From NCBI RefSeq assembly GCF_002913045.1, contig NZ_PPAF01000035.1, forward strand, positions 558,001 through 622,000: a stretch of 64,000 nucleotides of DNA. Reading direction: 5' to 3'. Under the pieces are notes generated by a model that ran no database searches, was not told where the DNA came from, and saw only the letters and a program-made list of their open reading frames with translations. The translations under genes and the position numbers were made by a program. Shown one piece after another: positions 1-8,919 of this stretch (the first letter of the stretch is position 1; the number at the start of each line of letters is the position of its first letter). This DNA is from Campylobacter concisus (GTDB lineage: Bacteria; Campylobacterota; Campylobacteria; Campylobacterales; Campylobacteraceae).

Positions 1-246
1 AAAAGGGTGCAAAGTGTGGGCTTTGTGCTAACAAACGCTGATATCACGATAATGGCACAAAAACCAAAAATTTCAAAACTAAAGTCAAAAATGGAGGCAA
101 ACATAGCAAAAGCTCTAAAATTAAGCCAGAGCCGCATAAATGTAAAAGCGACGACTACTGAAGGGCTTGGCTTTGTTGGCAGATGCGAAGGGATCGCCGT
201 AATGGCAAGTGCAAGCCTTAAATTTTACAACTGGAAGCAAATATGA
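1..246 (+). CDS. ispDF: 2-C-methyl-D-erythritol 2,4-cyclodiphosphate synthase (C-terminal end, partial)
   Basis: The reading frame is open at the left edge, so only the last 81 residues are seen. They carry the IspF hallmark around KATTTEGLGFVGRCEG, followed by GIAVMA, as in the C-terminal half of cyclodiphosphate synthases. IspF forms the cyclic diphosphate in the non-mevalonate isoprenoid pathway. In Campylobacter it is normally fused behind IspD; the fusion is inferred because the IspD part lies outside the window. The stop codon overlaps the next start in an ATGA, which points to co-transcription with the regulator downstream. Confidence 0.9.
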   Translation, partial: KRVQSVGFVLTNADITIMAQKPKISKLKSKMEANIAKALKLSQSRINVKATTTEGLGFVGRCEGIAVMASASLKFYNWKQI

Positions 247-1133
247 AAATTTTAATAGTAGAAAATGAAATTTACCTAGCTGGCTCGATGGCTAGTAAAC
301 TAGCTGACTTTGGCTACGATTGCGAGATCGCTAAAAGCGTAAAAGAAGCATTGAAGTTTGAAAATTTTGATGTAGTGTTACTTTCTACCACACTTCCAGG
401 GCAGGATTTTTACCCTGTTATCGAAAAATTTAAAAGCTCTATCATCATTTTATTAATCGCTTATATCAATAGCGACACTGTGCTAAAACCGATTCAGGCA
501 GGTGCGGTTGATTACATCCAAAAGCCATTTATGATAGAAGAGCTAGTTAGAAAGATAAAGCATTTTGAGGAATTTAGAAATTTCAAAAACGAGATCAAAA
601 ACTATGAAAGCTACGTAAATTACGCTTTAAAAGAGTACGAAATTTCTAGCTTTGAAGCAAAAAAGATAAAATTTCCACTGCTTTTAAAATCAAGCAAAAG
701 CGGATACAGCGATAAATTTATATTTAGCTACGTAAAAGCTTGCAAATTACCATTTTTATTTTTAGGCAAAGCCTGTTTCTCTGAGCTTGAAAAGGCACTA
801 GCCAAAAATGGTGACGAGCTAATCTATATGACAAATTTAGAGGAGCTAAAACAAGAAGAAAAAGAGAGAATTTTAGAAATTTGCAAAAAGAAAAAGGTCG
901 CGATATCAACTAGTGATTTTGCACAAAAAGCACCATTTGACGAGCTTGAACTTTCAGGACGCGATAAAAATTTCAATATCGATGAGATCGTTACGATCGA
1001 TGAATACATAAAATACATAATCGTTAATTATCAAGATAAATTCCCTGATACAGAACTTAGCAAAAAGCTTGGAATTTCTAGAAAATCACTTTGGGAAAAG
1101 AGAAAGAAATATGACGTCAGCAAGAAAAAATAG
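243..1133 (+). CDS. cemR: Atypical orphan response regulator, HP1021/CemR type
   Basis: This 296-residue protein has an N-terminal CheY-like receiver (about 1-115) and a C-terminal Fis-like helix-turn-helix (about 268-296, SKKLGISRKSLWEKRKKY). The receiver keeps the switch lysine (K94 in QKPF), but the phospho-acceptor Asp is replaced by Ser48 in VVLLSTTLPG. It is therefore unlikely to be phosphorylated in the usual way. HP1021 in Helicobacter and Cj1608/CemR in C. jejuni have this design and are reported to control metabolism, redox responses and chromosome replication. Position between ispDF and a sulfurylase-like gene followed by pgpA agrees with the recalled C. jejuni order. No cognate kinase gene lies nearby. 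Confidence 0.85.
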   Translation: MKILIVENEIYLAGSMASKLADFGYDCEIAKSVKEALKFENFDVVLLSTTLPGQDFYPVIEKFKSSIIILLIAYINSDTVLKPIQAGAVDYIQKPFMIEELVRKIKHFEEFRNFKNEIKNYESYVNYALKEYEISSFEAKKIKFPLLLKSSKSGYSDKFIFSYVKACKLPFLFLGKACFSELEKALAKNGDELIYMTNLEELKQEEKERILEICKKKKVAISTSDFAQKAPFDELELSGRDKNFNIDEIVTIDEYIKYIIVNYQDKFPDTELSKKLGISRKSLWEKRKKYDVSKKK

Positions 1134-2292
1134 TGAAATTTCAATCAATACCGAAGTTTTTGGTGCTTTGGAGCTAATAAAAAATAAAATTCTCTCAGAT
1201 TACGACTCGCTTATGGATGATGAACAGATAAAAGAGGTGAGCAAAAAAGGCTATTTTAATGGCGAGCCGATGCCGTATTCTTTTGGATTTGCTCCATTTG
1301 GCGAGCTAAATCAAAATATTGCTAGCAAGCTTACTCCTGGGCAAAGGGTAAATCTAAGTCTTGATGATAAGATCGTTGGACACATCAATGTTGCTAAGGT
1401 CTTTAAATTTGACGAGAGCATGAGGGCTAAAAATATATTTTTAGCAAATGAAGCCAGCAATGATAAAGAGCTAAATTTAGGCAAATACGGCATTAGTGGC
1501 GAATTTGAGCTTTATGATGAAAGTATGCAAATAAGCAAAAATGCACTAAATGATCTAATTAAAGAAGATGGTGCTAAAAAGATAACGGCGGTCTTTTTAA
1601 CGGCTGATCCATTCAATAGAGCTCACGAGCGCCTTGTTAGAATGACTATTGACAAGGCTGATTTAGTAATCATTTTTTTAATACGAACACGCGAAGAAAA
1701 ACACGTTGATTACGAGATTAGAAAGCAAGTGCTGGATTATTTTATACAAAATTATTTGCCGACAAAAAAGGTCTTTGTATTTGCTTTAAAAAACACAACC
1801 CTTTTTAGCTCACATGCAAATCCTACACTTGAGTGCATCGCTGCTTCAAGATTTGGGGCAAATAAGCTAGTAATCGGGCAAAACCACTCAGGGATTGGAA
1901 TGTTTTTTGATCACAATGAAGCTCATACGATTCTTGATATTTATAAAAACGACCTAAATTTAGAGATAATCGTGCTGCCAGAGCTAGTTTATTGCAATAA
2001 ATGCAAGACACTAGTTAGCACCAAAAGTTGCCCGCACGGACAACATCATCAGATCAAATATCATCCAGATGTTATCAAGGAGCTGCTATTTAACGGCATT
2101 ATGCCACCAGCCATTCTTGTGAGGCCAGAAATTTCTGCACTAGTTTTAAGCAAACTCTTTATAAATCGCTTCAAAGACGTGCAAAAGCTTTGCGATGACC
2201 TTTTTGTAAATTCAGGACTACTTGAAAACAAAACTGACCGCGACTTTTACGAAGAGCTTATGAAGCTTTATCAAACGTCATCACTTACTTAA
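1111..2292 (+). CDS. ATP sulfurylase-like protein with altered active-site motifs
   Basis: The 393-residue protein is related to homomeric sulfate adenylyltransferases, which make APS from ATP and sulfate. The region FLTADPFNRAHERL (about 162-175) aligns with the nucleotide-binding motif QTRNPxHRAHE. A second region, IGQNHSGIGMF, aligns with the GRDHAG-type motif. A late cysteine/histidine cluster (YCNKCK, then CPHGQHH) precedes the usual PPAILVRPE segment. Both motifs are altered: QTRN reads LTAD and the first histidine is Asn169, so normal activity is doubtful. I chose the ATG at 1111 because an in-frame ATG at 1069 would overlap the regulator gene by 65 bases. C. jejuni Cj1609 holds the same position. 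Confidence 0.7.
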   Translation: MTSARKNSEISINTEVFGALELIKNKILSDYDSLMDDEQIKEVSKKGYFNGEPMPYSFGFAPFGELNQNIASKLTPGQRVNLSLDDKIVGHINVAKVFKFDESMRAKNIFLANEASNDKELNLGKYGISGEFELYDESMQISKNALNDLIKEDGAKKITAVFLTADPFNRAHERLVRMTIDKADLVIIFLIRTREEKHVDYEIRKQVLDYFIQNYLPTKKVFVFALKNTTLFSSHANPTLECIAASRFGANKLVIGQNHSGIGMFFDHNEAHTILDIYKNDLNLEIIVLPELVYCNKCKTLVSTKSCPHGQHHQIKYHPDVIKELLFNGIMPPAILVRPEISALVLSKLFINRFKDVQKLCDDLFVNSGLLENKTDRDFYEELMKLYQTSSLT

Positions 2293-2300
2293 GGAAATTT

Positions 2301-2768
2301 ATGCAAAAACTATTTTTAACTTTTTTTGGATTTGGACTTTTGCCAAAAGCGCCTGGTACTTGGGGCTCTATAGCTGGTGCTGTGGTAGCTTATTTTGTGC
2401 TTTATTTTTTATCATCAACCACGCTTTTTCTAGCTAGCATTTTGCTATTTTTGGTAAGCATCAGCGTTATTGATGATTTTGAAAAAAAGGTAAATTCGCA
2501 CGACGAGAGCTTTATCGTGATCGACGAAGTTGCTGGCGTTTGGCTTGCTATTTCCATTAGCGGAGCTACGATTTCTCAGCTCATACTCTCGCTTGTACTT
2601 TTTAGAGTACTTGATATTAAAAAGCCTTCGATAATAGGCAGGATCGACCGCAATGTAAAAGGTGGCCTTGGCGTAATGGGCGATGATATGGTGGCTGGTT
2701 TTTTTGCTGGAATAATTAGCGCAATAATATACGGGGCTGCTATAAAATTTGGCATAACCTTGCCGTAA
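2301..2768 (+). CDS. pgpA: Phosphatidylglycerophosphatase A
   Basis: This 155-residue inner-membrane protein dephosphorylates phosphatidylglycerophosphate to phosphatidylglycerol. It has the family features in order: PKAPGTWGS near the N-terminus, a hydrophobic segment, VIDEVAGVW with conserved acidic residues, and a late GVMGDDMVAG segment with paired aspartates before a final membrane helix. A GGAAATTT ribosome-binding stretch lies directly before the ATG, and the gene starts eight bases after the sulfurylase-like gene. It is probably the last gene of the ispDF-cemR-sat-like-pgpA transcription unit, because the next gene is on the opposite strand. Confidence 0.93.
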   Translation: MQKLFLTFFGFGLLPKAPGTWGSIAGAVVAYFVLYFLSSTTLFLASILLFLVSISVIDDFEKKVNSHDESFIVIDEVAGVWLAISISGATISQLILSLVLFRVLDIKKPSIIGRIDRNVKGGLGVMGDDMVAGFFAGIISAIIYGAAIKFGITLP

Positions 2769-2823
2769 AAAGATAGATTTTTTTGGCAAAGTTATATAGG
2801 CTTAAATATCTTTTATATAAATT

Positions 2824-3285
2824 TTAAGCAAGTCCTAGCTCATTTAAAACAGAACTTAGATTAACCGAGCTACTACTCTTACTATTAAGATTTTTTTGCT
2901 TCTCTAGCAGAGCTTGATTAGCAAGTGCTACATTTAGCTCTTTGCGATAATCACTTAAAATTTTATCCATTATCTTAAGCAACTCATTTTTTTGATCCTG
3001 TGTTTTTGCGAGATCATCTATGCCTAGAAGTTCAGTTAACTCCTTTTTCTTTTGGGCTATTTTTTCTTCTATCTTGTTAGAATTTAGCTCACTTATAAAA
3101 CCAACTGCGCCGATTTCAGTAAGTCTTTTTTTAAACTGTTCAATCTTATCTGAAATTTTTGCATCGCTTGCGATTTTATCCATAGCAAGGTTTAAAATTT
3201 CATCAAAACTATTTTTTTTATCTTTAGTTTTGCTTGAGCCTGATTGCAATAAATAATCGATTATGTCGTTATTTTGTACCTTCAT
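2824..3285 (-). CDS. Unknown 153-residue protein behind a sigma-54-type promoter
   Basis: I do not recognise the family. The protein is soluble, mostly helical by composition and rich in Lys, Glu, Asn and Ser. It has no signal peptide or membrane segment. A coiled-coil-like stretch lies about 40-115, and the C-terminus ends in a short hydrophobic motif (VNLSSVLNELGLA). A strong AAAGGAGATAT ribosome-binding site precedes the ATG. A GG-N10-GC element lies about 37-50 bases upstream, overlapping the end of hemH. In Campylobacter this promoter class serves mainly flagellar rod, hook and accessory genes. A flagellum-linked role is therefore inferred from the promoter alone. Confidence 0.6.
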   Translation of the reverse strand: MKVQNNDIIDYLLQSGSSKTKDKKNSFDEILNLAMDKIASDAKISDKIEQFKKRLTEIGAVGFISELNSNKIEEKIAQKKKELTELLGIDDLAKTQDQKNELLKIMDKILSDYRKELNVALANQALLEKQKNLNSKSSSSVNLSSVLNELGLA

Positions 3286-3320
3286 ATATCTCCTTTTACT
3301 GTATTGAGATATATTTCATA

Positions 3321-3336
3321 AGCAAGATTTATTCCT
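3321..3336 (-). promoter_or_regulatory. Sigma-54 (RpoN)-type promoter
   Basis: Read on the minus strand the site is TAGGAATAAATCTTGCTT: GG, exactly ten bases, then GC within TTGCT. This fits the -24/-12 consensus TGGCACG-N4-TTGCA. It would start transcription about 25 bases before the ATG of the unknown 153-residue gene. The -24 GG lies at the stop codon of hemH. It resembles the better match upstream of flgF in this window. Confidence 0.55.
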
Positions 3337-4288
3337 AAAAGTTAGTCTCTTTAGCTGTCTTTGCTTTTTGTAAGATAAAACTAGCAAACTCATCACTAAA
3401 ATTTGGGCACCAAACAACCTTGTAGAAGCTAAAATTTAGCTCTTTTGCGATCTTTGCATACTCAATAACTAGCTCAAAAATGGTCTCAGAGTTATCTATA
3501 CAAAAAGAGAGCGGATAGATAAGAGCCTTTTTACTCTTGCACTTTGCCAAAATTTCATTTAGTGATGGCTCTAGCCATTTTACAGGGCCAAGACGCGACT
3601 GGTAGGCTAAATTTATCTCTTTGAAGTTTAGTCCACTATCTTTTATCATTTTGCTTAGAATTTGCACATGCTCATTTATATGTTTTTCGTAGACATCGCC
3701 CTTATCGATAATTTTTTGAGGCAACGAATGAGCCGAAAAGATAAGCCCCATATCGCTTACATCTATATTATTTATGGCTTCATTTATGTGCGAGATTATG
3801 ATTTTATTATAAATTTCATCATCATAAAATGGCCCACAAAGCAAAATTTTAGCCTTTATCTCTAGCTCATCTTTTGCTTTTTTAAAATCATCTAAACTCG
3901 AAGTTATTGTGGTTTGTGAATGATGAGGATAAAGTGGCAAAAGCACTATCTCATCAAAATTTTCGTATTTTTTAAGCACATCTTTTACAAATGGTGAAGT
4001 ATAGTTCATCGCAAAATCAACTGCATCAAACTCACTTTGTAAGCTTGAAATTCTATCGCAAAGCTTAGCTGTAAGCTCGCAAATAGGCGATTTGCCACCT
4101 ATTTGTTTGTAGTTATGCTTAGCCGTTTTTAGTCTACCTTTTGTGATCATAAAAGCTACAAATTTTCTTAAAAATTTATTCTTTATACCCAAAATATAAG
4201 GGTCATTAAACATATTTTTTAAAAAAATTTCTACATCAGCAAGGCTATTTGCCCCACCCATATTCAAAAGCAAAAGTGCCTTTTTCAT
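3335..4288 (-). CDS. hemH: Ferrochelatase
   Basis: This 317-residue enzyme inserts ferrous iron into protoporphyrin IX, the last step of heme synthesis. Recognisable parts are the N-terminal LLLLNMGGANSLADV and FLKNMFNDPYIL segments, the metal-binding histidine in IFSAHSLP (His187), and YQSRLGPVKWLEPS near the C-terminus. Length is normal for bacterial ferrochelatase. I chose the ATG at 4288, which shares its A with the stop codon of the upstream gene (TGATG), over a TTG one codon earlier. The coupling suggests co-transcription with the Gfo/Idh gene. Confidence 0.93.
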   Translation of the reverse strand: MKKALLLLNMGGANSLADVEIFLKNMFNDPYILGIKNKFLRKFVAFMITKGRLKTAKHNYKQIGGKSPICELTAKLCDRISSLQSEFDAVDFAMNYTSPFVKDVLKKYENFDEIVLLPLYPHHSQTTITSSLDDFKKAKDELEIKAKILLCGPFYDDEIYNKIIISHINEAINNIDVSDMGLIFSAHSLPQKIIDKGDVYEKHINEHVQILSKMIKDSGLNFKEINLAYQSRLGPVKWLEPSLNEILAKCKSKKALIYPLSFCIDNSETIFELVIEYAKIAKELNFSFYKVVWCPNFSDEFASFILQKAKTAKETNF

Positions 4289-5157
4289 CAAAACAACTCC
4301 TTAATTTTTATCGCATCATCGATGCTTGAAAGCTCGCCACTTTCGCCACTTTGACAAAGATCATAAAAGGCATCATATTGGGCTTTTATTTCATTGTTTA
4401 AAGGATCGGTTTTTAAATTCATCTGACCATTTTCATTTACTCTGTGAAGTTTGTAATCAATAAGATCGCCAAAATAAACACCTTCTTTGGCATTTACTTC
4501 TATTTTAAAACGCTCTAAAGAGCCACAAAAAGAATCAGTAATACTCACCAAAATTTGATTTTTCATTTTAATGTTTATTCCAACATTGTCGCATATTTTG
4601 GTATTTGTTTTATTTGCCTGAGTATAAAAGAAATTGCAGACTTCACTATCTACTAAATTTTTCGCAAGGTCTATATCGCAAAGCGAAAGCTCGTTTATAA
4701 TATTTCCCTCACAAAGTGGTTTAAAATGCGCAATTGAAATGCTATAAATTTCTTCTTCTTTTAAAAGTGCTTTTTTTAATGAAACGATGGTCGGATTAAA
4801 GCGCTCATCAACGCCGGTGCAAACTCTTACTTTGTTTACCACTGAAGCATATTTTATCTCTTTTAGCTCGCTTACACTTTTAAATATTGGCCTTGAAATC
4901 AAGATATTTTGGCAATATTTTGCACACTGACAAAAAGCCTCTACGATCTCATGTTGAGGCAAACAAAGTACGACAGCTTGTGGCTGGGCTACTTCTATAA
5001 ATTTCTTAAACTCATCAAAAAACGGAGCTCTGCAAGCATCATCTCTATTTTCTTTATCAAAAACTCCACAAACTTCAAATTTGTCAGAACGCCTCAGCTC
5101 CATATAGTGCCGCTTGCCAACCAGATTGTATCCAACAATGCCAATTTTGAGTTTCAC
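4288..5157 (-). CDS. Gfo/Idh/MocA-family oxidoreductase
   Basis: This 289-residue protein begins with a Rossmann nucleotide-binding motif (KIGIVGYNLVGKRHY, about 4-18). It continues with the Gfo/Idh layout, including the VVLCLPQHEIVEAFC region at about 62-76. Such enzymes use NAD(P) to oxidise or reduce sugar-like substrates, and the substrate here is unknown. C. jejuni Cj0504c stands in the same place next to hemH. As I recall, a DegT-family gene (Cj0505c) separates it from alaS there; no such gene is present here, but a DegT-family gene occurs near 61 kb. It is probably the first gene of the unit that includes hemH. Confidence 0.8.
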   Translation of the reverse strand: MKLKIGIVGYNLVGKRHYMELRRSDKFEVCGVFDKENRDDACRAPFFDEFKKFIEVAQPQAVVLCLPQHEIVEAFCQCAKYCQNILISRPIFKSVSELKEIKYASVVNKVRVCTGVDERFNPTIVSLKKALLKEEEIYSISIAHFKPLCEGNIINELSLCDIDLAKNLVDSEVCNFFYTQANKTNTKICDNVGINIKMKNQILVSITDSFCGSLERFKIEVNAKEGVYFGDLIDYKLHRVNENGQMNLKTDPLNNEIKAQYDAFYDLCQSGESGELSSIDDAIKIKELF

Positions 5158-5324
5158 TAAAGACCTTTTAGTTATAAATTTTTAGGCTATTTTAATTGCA
5201 AATCGCTTTTAAACAAATAAATTTATAAAATATATTAAGCAAAAATTAATTTTGTATTTTTTTATAAATTTACAAACGATTTTTAGCTAAAATCGAGCAA
5301 AATTTAAAACTAACGAGGATAAAA

Positions 5325-7883
5325 ATGCAAAATTTAGATATAAGAAAGGCATATCTTGATTTTTTTAAATCAAAAGGTCACGAAGTAGTAGCTTCAGCGC
5401 CACTCGTGCCAAACGATGCAACACTACTTTTTACAAACGCCGGTATGGTGCCATTTAAGAGCATTTTCACAGGCGAAGTGCCACGCCCAACACCACCTAT
5501 CCGCACTAGCTGTCAGACCTGCATAAGAGCTGGCGGAAAGCACAACGACCTAGATAATGTCGGCTATACAGCGCGCCACCACACATTTTTTGAAATGCTA
5601 GGAAATTTTAGCTTTGGCGAATACTTCAAAAAAGAGGCAATCTCTTATGCTTGGGAATTTGTCACAGAGGTGTTAAAACTACCAAAAGATAAGCTTTATG
5701 TGACCGTTCATGAAAGCGACGATGAAGCATTTGAAATTTGGAGCGCTCACATCGCAAAAGAGAGAATTTACCGCTTTGGCGATCATGATAACTTCTGGCA
5801 GATGGGCGATACTGGACCATGCGGCCCTTGTAGCGAAATTTTTTACGATCAAGGTGCTGAACACTTTAACACGCCTGAAGACTACATGGGTGGCGATGGC
5901 GATAGATTTTTAGAGATCTGGAACCTTGTTTTCATGCAGTATGAAAGAAGCGCCGATGGCAAACTAAGCCCACTACCAAAGCCAAGTATTGATACTGGCA
6001 TGGGACTTGAGCGCGTTACTGCTATCTTGCAAGGTAAATTTAGCAACTACGACAGCACACTTTTTATGCCACTAATTAGCGAAGTGGCAAAGCTTTGTGG
6101 TAAGCCATACGTCTATGAAAGTGGCGCTAGCTACCGCGTCATAAGCGATCACATCCGCTCAGTCACATTTTTGCTAGCTCAAGGTACGACATTTGATAAA
6201 GAAGGCCGTGGCTACGTGCTTCGTCGCATCTTACGCCGTGCGATCCGCCATGGATACTTGCTAGGCATAAAAGAGCCATTTATGTATAAGCTTGTCGATA
6301 AAGTTTGCGAGCTTATGGGCGAGCACTACACCTATTTAAATGAGAAAAAAGCGGCTGTAAAAGAGCAGATCAAGCTTGAAGAAGAGAGATTTTTGGCGAC
6401 AATCGCTAGTGGTTTAGAGCTATTTGAGAGCGAGCTTAAAAATACAAAAGAAATTTTTAGCGGAGAGGCTGCGTTTAAGCTTTATGACACATTTGGCTTC
6501 CCACTTGACCTAACAGCTGATATGCTTAGAGAAAAAGGCTTAAAAGTCGATGAGACAAGGTTTGATGAGCTTATGAGCGAGCAAAAAGCACGTGCAAAAG
6601 CTGCTTGGAAAGGCAGTGGCGATAAGAGTGCGAAGGGCGATTTTAAAGAGCTACTTGAAAAATTTGGCGAGAATAAATTTATAGGCTACGAAGAGCTTAA
6701 GAGCAAAAGTAAAATTCTAGCCCTGCTTGATGAAGAATTTAAAAATGTAGATAGCTTAGATGCTGGCAAAGAGGGCTGGGTGATGTTTGATGTCACTCCA
6801 TTTTACGCTCAAAGTGGCGGTCAGTGCGGCGATAGCGGTAAGATAGTAGGCAAAGCAAATGTGCTTGATACGCAAAAATTTCATGGACTAAATTTATCTT
6901 TAGTAAAAGCTAGCGCGGCGCTAAAAGTTGGCGATGAGGTAGAGCTTGAAGTTGGTAGCGACAGAACCCAGATCGCACGTCACCACAGCGCCACACACTT
7001 GCTTCATGCAGCCCTTAGAAACGTGCTTGGCACGCATATCGCTCAAGCTGGCTCAAGCGTAGAAGCAGATAGGCTAAGGTTTGACTTCTCACATCCAAAG
7101 GCACTTACTAGCGAAGAAATTTCAAAGATAGAAAACCTTGTAAATGAGTGGATCTTAGACGGTGCAAATGCAAAAACACAGGTTATGGAGCTTGAAGAGG
7201 CCAAAAAAAGCGGAGCGATCGCGCTATTTAACGAAAAATATGCCGACAAAGTAAGAGTTGTGAGCTTTGGCGACGTCAGCAAAGAGCTTTGCGGCGGCAC
7301 ACACGTAAAAAATATAGATGAGATCGGATTGTTTTTCATCACAAAAGAGAGTGGCGTAAGTGCTGGCGTTAGGCGTATCGAGGCTGTTTGCTCAAGAGCT
7401 GCGCTAAATTTAGCAAAGTCATTTAGAGCTGAGATTGATGAGTTAAAAGATGAGTTAAAGAGCACCGAGCCACTAAATGCGGTCAAAAAGCTAAAAAATG
7501 AACTAAGAGTTTTAAAAGACAAACTAAAAAATGCTAAAAATTCTCATGAGCTAGTCTATTTAGATATAAATAAAACCAAACTTTGCGTCACAAGCATAGA
7601 TGGTGGAGATATAAAAACTTTGATAGATGAGTTTAAAAATGAGCATAAAAGTGCTGCTATTTTGCTAATCCAAGCTGATGAGAGTGGCAAAATTTCTCTT
7701 GCAGCTGGCGTTAAAAATGCTCCTTTAAAGGCAGGTGCTTGGGTAAAATTTGCAGCGCAAATCCTAGGTGGCAATGGCGGTGGCAAAGATGACTTTGCGA
7801 CAGCCGGTGGCAAAGATGCATCAATGATAGAAGATGCTATAAAAGACTCACTTGAGTATGCAAGGCAAGCCCTAGAAAAATGA
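5325..7883 (+). CDS. alaS: Alanyl-tRNA synthetase
   Basis: This 852-residue enzyme charges tRNA-Ala. The catalytic domain is recognisable from the start ([16 protein letters not shown], then [13 protein letters not shown]). The editing domain carries the zinc-binding HHSATHLLH (553-561) and CGGTH (656-660) motifs. The C-terminal C-Ala domain ends in the glycine-rich [15 protein letters not shown] stretch. Length is typical. GAGGATAAAA precedes the ATG, and the 167-base gap upstream holds an AT-rich promoter-like region (TAAAAT near 5291). Its stop overlaps the next start, so it heads the unit running through the ComEA-like gene. Confidence 0.97.
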   Translation: MQNLDIRKAYLDFFKSKGHEVVASAPLVPNDATLLFTNAGMVPFKSIFTGEVPRPTPPIRTSCQTCIRAGGKHNDLDNVGYTARHHTFFEMLGNFSFGEYFKKEAISYAWEFVTEVLKLPKDKLYVTVHESDDEAFEIWSAHIAKERIYRFGDHDNFWQMGDTGPCGPCSEIFYDQGAEHFNTPEDYMGGDGDRFLEIWNLVFMQYERSADGKLSPLPKPSIDTGMGLERVTAILQGKFSNYDSTLFMPLISEVAKLCGKPYVYESGASYRVISDHIRSVTFLLAQGTTFDKEGRGYVLRRILRRAIRHGYLLGIKEPFMYKLVDKVCELMGEHYTYLNEKKAAVKEQIKLEEERFLATIASGLELFESELKNTKEIFSGEAAFKLYDTFGFPLDLTADMLREKGLKVDETRFDELMSEQKARAKAAWKGSGDKSAKGDFKELLEKFGENKFIGYEELKSKSKILALLDEEFKNVDSLDAGKEGWVMFDVTPFYAQSGGQCGDSGKIVGKANVLDTQKFHGLNLSLVKASAALKVGDEVELEVGSDRTQIARHHSATHLLHAALRNVLGTHIAQAGSSVEADRLRFDFSHPKALTSEEISKIENLVNEWILDGANAKTQVMELEEAKKSGAIALFNEKYADKVRVVSFGDVSKELCGGTHVKNIDEIGLFFITKESGVSAGVRRIEAVCSRAALNLAKSFRAEIDELKDELKSTEPLNAVKKLKNELRVLKDKLKNAKNSHELVYLDINKTKLCVTSIDGGDIKTLIDEFKNEHKSAAILLIQADESGKISLAAGVKNAPLKAGAWVKFAAQILGGNGGGKDDFATAGGKDASMIEDAIKDSLEYARQALEK

Positions 7884-8380
7884 GTCATTACGATATAGCT
7901 TTTATAAAATTTGACCAAGTTGTACTATTTTTGCATGTATGCTTTGTAGCTCTTTTTGTGGGGCTGCAAGCCGGTCTTGTGCTTGTTGGAAGTTACTTTA
8001 TAAAAAATAAATTTGAAGACAAGGAACGCTACCACATCTTACTTCACATTATAAGACGCTTTGGCATTGCGATTTTCATACTAATCCTTTGCGTGATAGC
8101 GACAAGCATAGTTATAATTTTTGGATTTTATGATGCAAATTTGACAAATCCTATGGCAAGTGCAATGGTGGCAACAAAATGCGCAATAGAACTATTTTTG
8201 TTATTAAATTTAAGCTATATATTTTATAGATATAAAAAGGCCTTAAAAGCACTAAGATCGCATGAAATGATCGAGCTAAACGAAAGTTTGATCGTTATAA
8301 TTTATTACTTCACACCGCTAAATTTATTAGCTTCTTTAGCAGCTATTTATCTTGGTATAAGCTATAAGGTATTTTTATGA
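7880..8380 (+). CDS. Inner-membrane protein of unknown function
   Basis: This 166-residue protein has four predicted membrane segments, at about 14-38, 57-82, 93-117 and 140-163. The start overlaps the alaS stop (ATGA) and the end overlaps the maf start, so it is translated as part of one operon. A histidine in the first helix ([13 protein letters not shown]) recalls the CopD-like proteins, but the similarity is too weak to name a function. Nothing in the neighbourhood of alaS, maf and a PBP gene defines its role. Confidence 0.75.
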   Translation: MSHYDIAFIKFDQVVLFLHVCFVALFVGLQAGLVLVGSYFIKNKFEDKERYHILLHIIRRFGIAIFILILCVIATSIVIIFGFYDANLTNPMASAMVATKCAIELFLLLNLSYIFYRYKKALKALRSHEMIELNESLIVIIYYFTPLNLLASLAAIYLGISYKVFL

Positions 8381-8919
8381 TAACACTCGCTTCAAGCTCG
8401 CCAACAAGGGCAAATTTGTTAAAAGATGCTGGCATAAATTTCACTCAAATTTCTTTCCAGTTTGACGAGAGCAAGATAGAAAAAAATGTAAAGCCTGAAA
8501 TTTATGTCCAAAATGTCGTAAAAGCTAAAAAAGAGCAATTTTTAAAAGAAAATATAGGTCTTAAAAATTTACTCTTTGCAGATAGCTGTGTGGCGTGTGG
8601 AGATAAAATTTTAGGTAAAGCAAAGGACGAAAAAGAAGCGATTGCCATGCTAAATTTACAAAGCGGTAACGAATGCAGCGTCTATACGGCGATGATATTT
8701 TTAGGCGAATTTGAGCTTATAAACGTAAGTAGGACTACGTATAAATTTAAAAAATTTGACGAGCATGACCTTAATGAATACATAAAAAATAATGAGTGGC
8801 AAGGCAAGGCTGGAGCCATGACGATAGAAAATTTTAATAAAAAATATATCATCTCCCAACACGGCGAAACCAGCACCGCTATGGGGCTAAATTTAAAAAT
8901 ATTAAAGGCATTTTTATGA
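8377..8919 (+). CDS. maf: Maf-family nucleotide pyrophosphatase
   Basis: This 180-residue protein carries the Maf signature ASSSPTRANLLKDAG at residues 4-18 and the FADSCVACGDKILGKAKD region around 69-86. Maf proteins hydrolyse non-canonical or modified nucleoside triphosphates to monophosphates and may limit their incorporation into nucleic acids. The ADSCV segment corresponds to the usual ADTVV, so the catalytic Asp is kept while the next residues differ. The gene overlaps both neighbours by four bases. C. jejuni also has maf between alaS and a PBP gene. Confidence 0.85.
   Translation: MITLASSSPTRANLLKDAGINFTQISFQFDESKIEKNVKPEIYVQNVVKAKKEQFLKENIGLKNLLFADSCVACGDKILGKAKDEKEAIAMLNLQSGNECSVYTAMIFLGEFELINVSRTTYKFKKFDEHDLNEYIKNNEWQGKAGAMTIENFNKKYIISQHGETSTAMGLNLKILKAFL

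Noticed and set aside
2445-2789. 114-residue minus-strand frame over pgpA
   Set aside because: It lies opposite conserved PgpA motifs and has no family similarity or start signal.
7043-7522. 159-residue minus-strand frame inside alaS
   Set aside because: It is antisense to the conserved editing domain of alaS, with Ser/Phe-rich composition typical of shadow frames.
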